The notes under the pieces: model-generated
What the model saw: the letters and a program-made list of their open reading frames with translations, nothing else
Databases searched by the model: none
What the model was told of the DNA's origin: nothing
Shown: one piece after another, positions 1 through 4,975 of the stretch
Numbering within the stretch: position 1 is the first letter of the stretch
Layout of the letters: each line of letters begins with the position of its first letter
Position numbers and translations under genes: made by a program
Assembly: GCA_902826945.1 (NCBI GenBank)
Contig: CADEGS010000255.1
Coordinates: forward strand, 1-5,904
Direction of reading: 5' to 3'
From: an uncultured bacterium
GTDB lineage: Bacteria; Planctomycetota; UBA1135; GCA-002686595
DNA: 5,904 nt

Positions 1-869
1 GGGACGCGGCGCGCGATGGCCACGTGCAGCGCCAGGCTGTCGCTCGAGACGAGCACGTCGAGCCGGTCCACCAGCGCGGCGAACGAGAGCAGGTCGTGCT
101 CCGTGCCCGCGTCCACCAGGCGCACGCCCGCGAGCCCGGCCTGGATCGCCGCGTTGCGCGGCGCCTCCCCGCGCCCGCCGAGGAGCAGGAAGGTCGCCCC
201 GCCCGCGAGCCGGCGCTCGAGCTCGCGGGCGAGCTCGATCGTGCGCGCGACGGGCAGCCGCTTCGACTCCCAGCGCCCGCCGGCGCCCGTGCACAGCCCG
301 ATCGCCGGCCCGTGCTCGTGCAGGCCGCGCGCGCGCGCGAAGTCCGCGGCAAAGGCGCTCGCGCGGGGCGGGAGCGCGAGCTCGGGTCGGCCCGGCTCGA
401 TCCCGAGCATGCGCGCGAAGAGCGCCGGATGCGACTCGCGGTTCTCGCGCTTCCTCCTGTCGGCCTCCTCCTTCCCGTGCACGGAGAGCAGGCCCATGTC
501 GAACCAGGGCGCCGCGTCCTCGGTGTAGCGCGTGCGGCCCTCCGCGTCCTCGTAGGCGCCCGTGAGGCGCGCGCCGTGCGCGGCCAGGCGGCTCGCCAGG
601 CGGGCGAGCGGCGCCTCGTCGTCGAACGAGAGCACGCGCTCGAAGCGTCCGGCCAGGAGGTCGCCGAGCGCCGCCAGCGCCGCCTCGTCGCGCGGGTCGA
701 CGCCGCGCGCCTCGTCGAGCAGCGGGTGCTCGCGCACGAGGTCGAGCGCGTCGTGCGCCGTGATCCACGCGATGCGCGCGCCGGGGTGGCGCCGGCGCAG
801 CCCGGGCAGGATCGAGGTCGTGCGCAGCACGTCCCCGAGCGCGCCGGTCTTCACGATCGCGATCTCCAT
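1..869 (-). CDS. Glycosyltransferase family 9 (heptosyltransferase-like), 3' end outside the window
   Basis: Family-9 glycosyltransferases such as WaaC, WaaF and RfaQ transfer heptose or related sugars from nucleotide donors onto lipopolysaccharide core or other surface glycans at the cytoplasmic face of the inner membrane. The reading frame opens with ATG at 869 and stays open to the window edge (289 full codons). The N-terminus, MEIAIVKTGALGDVLRTT, is the family's glycine-rich Rossmann start with the LGD motif. Residues 191-206 (GLCTGAGGRWESKRLP), LLLGGRGE at 228-235 and SSDSLALHVA at 275-284 match the donor-binding C-terminal domain. The last of these corresponds to the usual D-(S/T)-x-x-x-H segment. 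An insert around 122-150 (WFDMGL, then a lysine- and arginine-rich stretch) is typical of one subgroup of the family. About 50-70 C-terminal residues are probably missing. No strong Shine-Dalgarno sequence precedes the ATG, and no upstream in-frame ATG or GTG was seen close by. It lies 66 bases downstream of the AOR-type gene on the same strand, so co-transcription is possible, though no functional link is evident. The exact acceptor cannot be told. Confidence 0.92.
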   Translation of the reverse strand, partial: MEIAIVKTGALGDVLRTTSILPGLRRRHPGARIAWITAHDALDLVREHPLLDEARGVDPRDEAALAALGDLLAGRFERVLSFDDEAPLARLASRLAAHGARLTGAYEDAEGRTRYTEDAAPWFDMGLLSVHGKEEADRRKRENRESHPALFARMLGIEPGRPELALPPRASAFAADFARARGLHEHGPAIGLCTGAGGRWESKRLPVARTIELARELERRLAGGATFLLLGGRGEAPRNAAIQAGLAGVRLVDAGTEHDLLSFAALVDRLDVLVSSDSLALHVAIARRV

Positions 870-911
870 GGGGGCGGAGGATGGTACGGGCGCGGCCGAA
901 ACGGGGAAAGG

Positions 912-926
912 CGGCGCGCCGCGCCG
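912..926. repeat. GC-rich palindrome between the AOR-type and glycosyltransferase genes
   Basis: A perfect 7-bp inverted repeat around a single central base lies in the 66-base gap between the AOR-type stop and the glycosyltransferase start. On the minus strand it is followed by a short CTTTCCCCGTTT stretch rather than a continuous T run. It could fold in the transcript and modestly reduce readthrough into the glycosyltransferase gene, but it does not meet the usual criteria for an intrinsic terminator, and palindromes this short are expected by chance at this GC content. Confidence 0.25.
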
Positions 927-935
927 GGCAGGCGC

Positions 936-3101
936 TCAGCCGCCCGCGATCGCCGTGACGAGCTCGAGCACGTCCCCCGCGCGCACCGTCTCCTCGGGCG
1001 CGAGGCGCGCGCCCGCGCGCCACACGCCGGGCACGGGCTCCCCCGCGCGCACGAGCGCCGGCGCGAGCGCGGGGTGGCGCGCGGCGATCGCCCCGAGCGC
1101 CTCGCGCACGCTGCACGGCAGCGCGAGCTCGAAGCGGCCGCGCGCGCCCTGCGCGCGCAGCGCCTCGCCCAGCGCGCCCCCGGCGCGCAGCTCGAGCGCC
1201 CCCGCCGCGCGCGCGCCGTCGGGCGCGGGCGCGGCGTCGAGCGGCGCCGCCTCGCGCGCGCCACGCGCGCCACGCGGGCCATCGGCCGCCTCGGGCGCCC
1301 GCGCCGCGTCCGGCGTCCAGGCGCGCGCGAGCGCGCGCGCGCGCGGCCGGCCGCCCTCGTCCAGGCCGCGCCACGCGCGGTACTCCGCGAGCATGCCGGG
1401 CGCCGCGAGCAAGGCCGCCAGGCCGGCGTCCCCCGCGTCCGGGCCGATCGCGCTCGCCTGCCCCGATCCGGCGTAGCGCGCGTCGAGCGCGTGGCGCTCG
1501 AGCACCAGGCTCGCGCCGAGCGCGAGCAGCCGCGCGCCGGGCGCGGCGCCCGCCCACGCGCTCTCGTCGCGCGCGAGCGCCTCGGGCAGGATCCACGCCG
1601 CGAGCTCGTCGAGCGTCGCGCAGCCGTCCGCCAGCAGGCCGGCGCCCGAGAAGGCGCAGAAGCCGCTCGCGTCGAGCGCGGCGACCAGGTTCTCGTGCCA
1701 CCACAGGAGCCGGCCCTTGTCGCGCGGCGCGGCCGGATCGAGGGCGTCGGGCGCGAGCGCGAGGCCGGTCAGCGCGCCCACGCGCGCCGCGCCGCCCGTC
1801 TCGAGCAGGAACGGGAAGGTGCGCATCGGGTCCGCGCCGCCGGTCGAGACCGCGCGCGCGAGCGCGGCCGCGGCGCCGCGCTCGACGCCCGGCGCCTCGC
1901 CGCGCGCGAGCGATGCCGGGGCGCCGAGCGCGCGCGCGGCGGCCGCGCTGCCCTCGCGCAGGAAGGCCGGCGCGTCGGGCGCGAGGAAGAGCGCGAGGTC
2001 CGCGAGCAGCCGCTCGCGGCTCCCGAGCGCGCTCGCGCCGGGGAAGCGCCCCGCGCGCCGCGCGCGCTCGAGCACGCCCAGCACGCCGCCCGCCTCCTTC
2101 GCGTCCATGCCCGCCTCGTCGCACGCCGCGACGAGCGCCAGCGCGTCCTCGAGCGCGCCGAGCCCGAGGCGTGTGCCGAGCGCCTCCGCCGCGCCGAAGT
2201 GCGCCTGCTGGAGCGCGCCGCCCCCGCGCTCGAAGACCCAGCCGCACGGCGTCGGGCAGCCGCGGCAGCCCTTGCGCTCGCGCGCCAGCGCCGCGCCCTC
2301 GCGGGCCAGCGCGCGCCCCGCCTCGGGGTCGAGCGCCTCGCCCGCGGCGCCGCGCAGCTCGCCGCGCGCGGCGTGCGCGGCGAAGAGCTCGAGCGTGCCG
2401 CCCGCCGCGCGCTCCGCCAGGCGCGGCGAGCGCGTCAGCGCCGCGTGCAGCGCCTGCGCGCGCGGCGAGCGCTCGACGCGCGCCGGCGCGGCGCGCACGA
2501 CCAGCGCCTTCAGCCCGAGGCTCGCCAGCACCGCGCCCAGCCCGCCGCGGCCGACGAAGCTCGGGTGCTCGGCCTCGTTCGCCAGGCTCGCGAAGCGCAC
2601 GCCGCGCTCGCCGGCCGGACCGGCGACGAGCATGCCCGCGGGCCCGAAGCGCGCGCGCAGCGCGCGCGCGGCCGCGCGCGGCGCGAGGCCGACCAGCTCC
2701 GGCAGCGAGACGAGCTCGAGCGCGCCCTCCTCGCCCACGCACAGGACGGCGCCCGCGAGCGTGCAGCGCCCCGTGAGCACGAGCGCGTCGGCGAGCGGCG
2801 CGAGGCGCGGGCCGAGCTCGCCGCCGATCTGCCCCAGCGCGAGCCGGCCGGTCAGCGGCGCGCGCGCGAGCAGGCTCGCGCGCGCGGCCGTCGGCAGCGC
2901 GCGCCGCACCGCCTCGCCGACGGCGACGACGAGCGGCGCCGGCGCGCCGCGCGCGGCCGCCTCGTCGAGCGCGCGCAGGCCCTCGACGATCCCGCCCAGC
3001 CGCGCGGCCGGCCATCGCCCGGGACCCGGCTCGAGGGCGGGCCGCGCGCGCGCTCGATCGCCCTCGAGCGCGACCTCCAGGACGCGCATGGCCGCTTTCA
3101 C
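936..3101 (-). CDS. Aldehyde:ferredoxin oxidoreductase family protein with a C-terminal MoaD/ThiS-like domain
   Basis: AOR-family enzymes use a tungsten (rarely molybdenum) bis-pyranopterin cofactor and one 4Fe-4S cluster to interconvert aldehydes and acids or do related low-potential redox chemistry, usually with ferredoxin. The AOR N-terminal domain (about 1-205) shows PTAAR at 70-74, APLTG at 81-85 and GRGGLGAVLASLGLKALVV at 184-202. Cluster cysteines are C279, C282, C286 (CRGCPTPC) and C482. The C286-C482 spacing of 196 is close to the 199 recalled for Pyrococcus furiosus AOR. The two pterin motifs of DxxGL(C/D) type appear as DEAGMD (328-333) and DASGFC (477-482). Residues 583-633 form an Ala/Arg/Pro-rich linker. 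Residues about 634-721 resemble MoaD/ThiS beta-grasp sulfur carriers and end ELVTAIAGG, with the terminal diglycine at 720-721. The start given is GTG; ATG at 3089 (MRVLEVALEG) is an equally plausible start by family alignment. Oddities: the usual N-terminal GGRGL is degenerate (LGGIVEGL), and a conserved His near the metal seems replaced (ADPM, 423-426). The substrate is unknown. Confidence 0.93.
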   Translation of the reverse strand: MKAAMRVLEVALEGDRARARPALEPGPGRWPAARLGGIVEGLRALDEAAARGAPAPLVVAVGEAVRRALPTAARASLLARAPLTGRLALGQIGGELGPRLAPLADALVLTGRCTLAGAVLCVGEEGALELVSLPELVGLAPRAAARALRARFGPAGMLVAGPAGERGVRFASLANEAEHPSFVGRGGLGAVLASLGLKALVVRAAPARVERSPRAQALHAALTRSPRLAERAAGGTLELFAAHAARGELRGAAGEALDPEAGRALAREGAALARERKGCRGCPTPCGWVFERGGGALQQAHFGAAEALGTRLGLGALEDALALVAACDEAGMDAKEAGGVLGVLERARRAGRFPGASALGSRERLLADLALFLAPDAPAFLREGSAAAARALGAPASLARGEAPGVERGAAAALARAVSTGGADPMRTFPFLLETGGAARVGALTGLALAPDALDPAAPRDKGRLLWWHENLVAALDASGFCAFSGAGLLADGCATLDELAAWILPEALARDESAWAGAAPGARLLALGASLVLERHALDARYAGSGQASAIGPDAGDAGLAALLAAPGMLAEYRAWRGLDEGGRPRARALARAWTPDAARAPEAADGPRGARGAREAAPLDAAPAPDGARAAGALELRAGGALGEALRAQGARGRFELALPCSVREALGAIAARHPALAPALVRAGEPVPGVWRAGARLAPEETVRAGDVLELVTAIAGG
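1321..1345. repeat. Alternating GC dinucleotide tract inside the linker of the AOR-type gene
   Basis: Two runs of alternating G and C (1321-1329 and 1331-1345) are separated only by an A at 1330. The tract encodes part of the Ala/Arg-rich stretch RPRARALARA (residues 585-594) that begins the linker between the oxidoreductase module and the MoaD-like domain. Alternating purine-pyrimidine tracts of this kind can adopt Z-DNA and are prone to slippage, but here the tract may simply result from Ala and Arg codons at extreme GC content. Confidence 0.5.
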
Positions 3102-3120
3102 CGCTCCATGCTAGGCGGCG

Positions 3121-3172
3121 CCCCCGCCGGCGCGCGAGGCGGCCGGAGCCCCCGCCGGCGGCGCCGGAGCCC
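3121..3172. repeat. Short interleaved direct repeats in the divergent spacer
   Basis: A 12-base unit (CCCCCGCCGGCG) occurs at 3121-3132 and 3149-3160. A 10-base unit (GCCGGAGCCC) occurs at 3142-3151 and 3163-3172, with its copies 21 bases apart, about two helical turns. They lie 20-71 bases upstream of the AOR-type start. They may be regulator binding sites or a small local duplication. The base composition is so skewed that chance repetition is a serious alternative. Confidence 0.35.
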
Positions 3173-3199
3173 GCGCGCGGGCCGCCGCGCGCCTTCGCG

Positions 3200-3226
3200 C
3201 GCCGCGGGCGCTTGCGGCCCGCGGCG
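3200..3226. repeat. 10-bp perfect inverted repeat, candidate operator
   Basis: Positions 3200-3209 (CGCCGCGGGC) are perfectly complementary to 3217-3226 (GCCCGCGGCG) around a 7-base spacer. It lies in the divergent spacer between the AOR-type and M50 genes and covers the -35 element of the best promoter candidate, where a dimeric repressor would commonly bind. No T tract follows on either strand, so a terminator is unlikely. The palindrome is directly visible; an operator role is inference, and a stem of this length can arise by chance in such GC-rich DNA. Confidence 0.4.
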
Positions 3227-3240
3227 GAGCGGCCTACGTT
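3212..3240 (+). promoter_or_regulatory. Candidate sigma70-like promoter for the M50 protease gene
   Basis: TTGCGG (3212-3217) and TACGTT (3235-3240) are separated by the optimal 17 bases. Each matches the consensus at three of six positions, including the important TTG and the TA...T positions. TACGTTT is one of the few locally A/T-richer stretches in this spacer. Transcription would start near 3247, giving an untranslated leader of about 60 bases before the ATG at 3310. The -35 overlaps the inverted repeat at 3200-3226. No clear Shine-Dalgarno sequence is seen before the M50 start. Confidence 0.35.
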
Positions 3241-3242
3241 TC

Positions 3243-3255
3243 GGCGCCCGGCGCC
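3243..3255. repeat. Palindrome GGCGCC-C-GGCGCC near the predicted transcription start
   Basis: Two copies of the self-complementary hexamer GGCGCC flank a single C, making a 13-base element that is both a direct and an inverted repeat. It sits immediately downstream of the candidate -10 element, about where transcription of the M50 gene would begin. With the larger palindrome at 3200-3226 it brackets the promoter core. It might be a second operator half; at this GC content it might also be incidental. Confidence 0.3.
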
Positions 3256-3309
3256 GCGCAAGCGCCCGCGCTCCTTTCCCAGCAAGGCCGGGCGCCAGCG
3301 ACCTCCCGC

Positions 3310-4188
3310 ATGATCGGCTCCTCCCAGATCGGCACCGCCTTCGGGATCCCCGTGCGCGTGCACTGGAGCTTCCTGCTCCTCCTGCTCCTGCCGACGCCGG
3401 TCTCGTGGCTGGTGGCGCTCTTTGGCTCGGTGCTCGTGCACGAGCTCGGGCACGCCCTCGTCGCGCGGCACCTGGGCGTGCGCGTGCTCGACGTGACGCT
3501 GTGGCCGCTGGGCGGCATGGCGCGCCTGGCGTCGATGCCCGAGGAGCCGCGCATCGAGGCCTGGGTGGCGCTCGCCGGCCCCGCGGTGAACGTCGTCGCG
3601 GCCGCGGTCTTCGGCTGCCTGTCGGTGCTGGCGCACGTCGCCGGCCTGCCGACGCTGGCGGCGGGCTGCATGGTCCTGCTGCTCGTGAACGCCATGCTCG
3701 GCGCCTTCAACCTCCTGCCCGCCTTCCCGATGGACGGCGGCCGCGTGCTGCGCGCCTGGCTCGCGCGCACGCGCGGCTGGGTGCGCGCCACCGAGATCGC
3801 CGCGCGCGTCGGCCGCTGGGCGGCGGTCGCGATGATCCTGGCGCCCGTGCTCCTGCGCCCGCTGCCGGGGTCCCTGCGCGCCATGGCGTGGTCGCTGCCG
3901 CTGGTCGGGCTGTTCGTGCTCGTCGCCGGCGTGCAGGAGCTCGTGGTCGTGCGCCTGCGGCACGCGGGAGCGCGGCGGTCGCAGCCCTTCGAGCCCTTCG
4001 AGCCCGCGCAGGCGAGCGCGAGCCCCCCGCCGCCGGAGCCCGACGGCCCCGACGAGGCCGGCGGCGCGCGCCGCCCGCGCCAGTGGGAAGGCGAGATCGA
4101 GGGCGGACGGCGCGGCTTCGACGAGACCGCGGTCGCGGCGCTCGAGCGCTTCCGCGGCCGCATGCGCCGCTCCGACACCGGCGGCTGA
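3310..4188 (+). CDS. Site-2 protease family M50 intramembrane metallopeptidase
   Basis: Site-2 proteases cut membrane-embedded substrates such as anti-sigma factors, releasing regulators into the cytoplasm. The 292-residue protein has the zinc-binding HELGH at 44-48 within a hydrophobic helix and the second metal-ligand motif NLLPAFPMDGGR at 134-145, with D142 as the presumed third ligand. The N-terminus (FGIPVRVHWSFLLLLL, 11-26), PLGGMARL at 66-73 and ALAGPAVN at 87-94 are typical of the SpoIVFB/Rip3-like branch. About five or six membrane segments lie between residues 17 and 215. Many relatives continue into CBS domains. Here residues 218-292 are instead hydrophilic, Pro/Glu/Arg-rich and probably cytoplasmic, with a tandem PFEPFEP at 226-232 encoded by two copies of CCCTTCGAG (3985-4002). 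The start follows family alignment: the conserved region begins within about ten residues of this Met. The gene diverges from the AOR-type gene and abuts the RDD gene end to end. No substrate or anti-sigma factor is encoded in the window. Confidence 0.95.
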   Translation: MIGSSQIGTAFGIPVRVHWSFLLLLLLPTPVSWLVALFGSVLVHELGHALVARHLGVRVLDVTLWPLGGMARLASMPEEPRIEAWVALAGPAVNVVAAAVFGCLSVLAHVAGLPTLAAGCMVLLLVNAMLGAFNLLPAFPMDGGRVLRAWLARTRGWVRATEIAARVGRWAAVAMILAPVLLRPLPGSLRAMAWSLPLVGLFVLVAGVQELVVVRLRHAGARRSQPFEPFEPAQASASPPPPEPDGPDEAGGARRPRQWEGEIEGGRRGFDETAVAALERFRGRMRRSDTGG

Positions 4189-4929
4189 TCAGGCGCGCGC
4201 GCGCAGCGCGCGCTCGAGCCCCTCGAGCAGGCCGCGCGCCGCCTCCTCGCCGCGCGGCGGCTCGAGCCCGAGGCGCGCCGCGTAGTGGCGCGCGAGCGCG
4301 CCCGCGAGGCGGCGTCGCGCGGCGGGACGCAGCTCCTCGCGCGCGAGGAAGGCGCGCAGCAGCGCGCGGTCGCGCGCGTCCAGGCGCGCGGCCTGCGCCG
4401 GCGTGACGGGCGGCGCGTCCACGGCGGCGCGCGCGGCCCGCGGCCCGCGCCCGAGCGCGGGCGGGTCGCGCAGCACGAGCGTCCCGGCCACGGCGTCCCC
4501 CAGGCGCTGGCCGCGCGGCGAGGCGGCCAGGATCGCGAAGCCGATCGGCACCGGCAGCGGCAGGATCTCCACCAGCAGGAAGAGCGAGCGCAGGAGCACC
4601 TGCGAGGCCTGCGGCGGATGGCCGTGCGCGTCGCGCACGCGCAGCCCGAGGAAGGCCTTGCCAGGCGTGCGCCCGTCCCATAGGAGCGCGAACGCGACGT
4701 GGTAGAGGACCAGCGTCAAGAACAGCCCGCCCGCGACCAGGCCGAGCGCGAAGCCCGCCACGCCGCTCGCGTCGCCGCCCGCCGCCAGGAGCAGCGTGAG
4801 GAGCACGGCCAGCGCTCCGAGCCCCCACAGGACGAGGTCGATCAGGGCCGCGATCCCGCGCGCGCCCGCCCCGGCCACCTCGAGCGGGAGGCCGACGCCC
4901 TCGGTCGTCTCCACCACGAGCGTGCGCAC
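4189..4929 (-). CDS. RDD family integral membrane protein
   Basis: RDD-domain proteins are small multi-pass membrane proteins named for conserved Arg and Asp residues. Their function is mostly undefined, with transport or ion exchange shown for a few. The 246-residue product shows R24 and D31 (RGIAALID, 24-31), the loop WDGRTPGK (84-91) and the final QRLGDAVAGTLVL (141-153), with hydrophobic segments near 25-50, 57-84 and 112-136. The N-terminus VETTEGVGLPLEVAG is typical of the subgroup encoded beside SpoIIM-like genes. Residues about 155-246 are a soluble, Arg/Ala-rich, probably helical tail, consistent with this subgroup. The start is GTG at 4929; an in-frame TAG lies 12 bases upstream, so it cannot begin earlier. 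Its stop codon directly abuts the M50 stop codon on the other strand, and it diverges from the SpoIIM-like gene across 46 bases. A role together with the SpoIIM-like protein in the envelope is inferred from this context only. Confidence 0.93.
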   Translation of the reverse strand: MRTLVVETTEGVGLPLEVAGAGARGIAALIDLVLWGLGALAVLLTLLLAAGGDASGVAGFALGLVAGGLFLTLVLYHVAFALLWDGRTPGKAFLGLRVRDAHGHPPQASQVLLRSLFLLVEILPLPVPIGFAILAASPRGQRLGDAVAGTLVLRDPPALGRGPRAARAAVDAPPVTPAQAARLDARDRALLRAFLAREELRPAARRRLAGALARHYAARLGLEPPRGEEAARGLLEGLERALRARA

Positions 4930-4975
4930 GCGCCCATGCTACGCTCCGGCGACGCGCGAGGGCGCGCGCCCCGCC
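4930..4975. promoter_or_regulatory. 46-base divergent spacer between the RDD and SpoIIM-like genes
   Basis: Both genes must be read outward from this short spacer, or from promoters reaching into each other's 5' coding regions. The only A/T-richer patch is CATGCTACG around 4935-4943. It could supply a weak -10 in either direction (TACGCT on the plus strand, TAGCAT on the minus strand). No matching -35 could be assigned with confidence. GAGGG at 4958-4962 is a poor Shine-Dalgarno candidate, 13 bases before the TTG start at 4976. Shared or overlapping control of the two genes is likely from the geometry. Confidence 0.3.

Noticed and set aside
912..926. An intrinsic terminator after the AOR-type gene.
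   Set aside because: The stem is only 7 bp with almost no loop, and no continuous T run follows on the minus strand. It is listed only as a palindrome.
1321..2690. Many GCGCGC-rich tracts, considered as a possible repeat array or CRISPR-like structure.
   Set aside because: They have no regular unit or spacing and coincide with Ala/Arg codons in the AOR-type gene. No direct repeats of CRISPR length with unique spacers exist.
1717..3114. A 465-codon plus-strand frame opposite the AOR-type gene, and a shorter one at 1913-2776.
   Set aside because: Both are Ser/Ala/Arg/Pro-rich translations of the complementary strand of a well-supported gene, with no motif of their own.
3234..4178. A 314-codon minus-strand frame opposite the M50 gene.
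   Set aside because: The plus strand has the complete HELGH and PMDGG protease; the antisense translation shows no family resemblance.
24..4406. A 1460-codon open frame on the plus strand running across three real genes.
   Set aside because: It is antisense to the glycosyltransferase and AOR-type genes and out of frame with the M50 gene. Its product is Arg/Ala low complexity without recognisable motifs. At this GC content stop codons are rare in all frames, so long spurious frames are expected.
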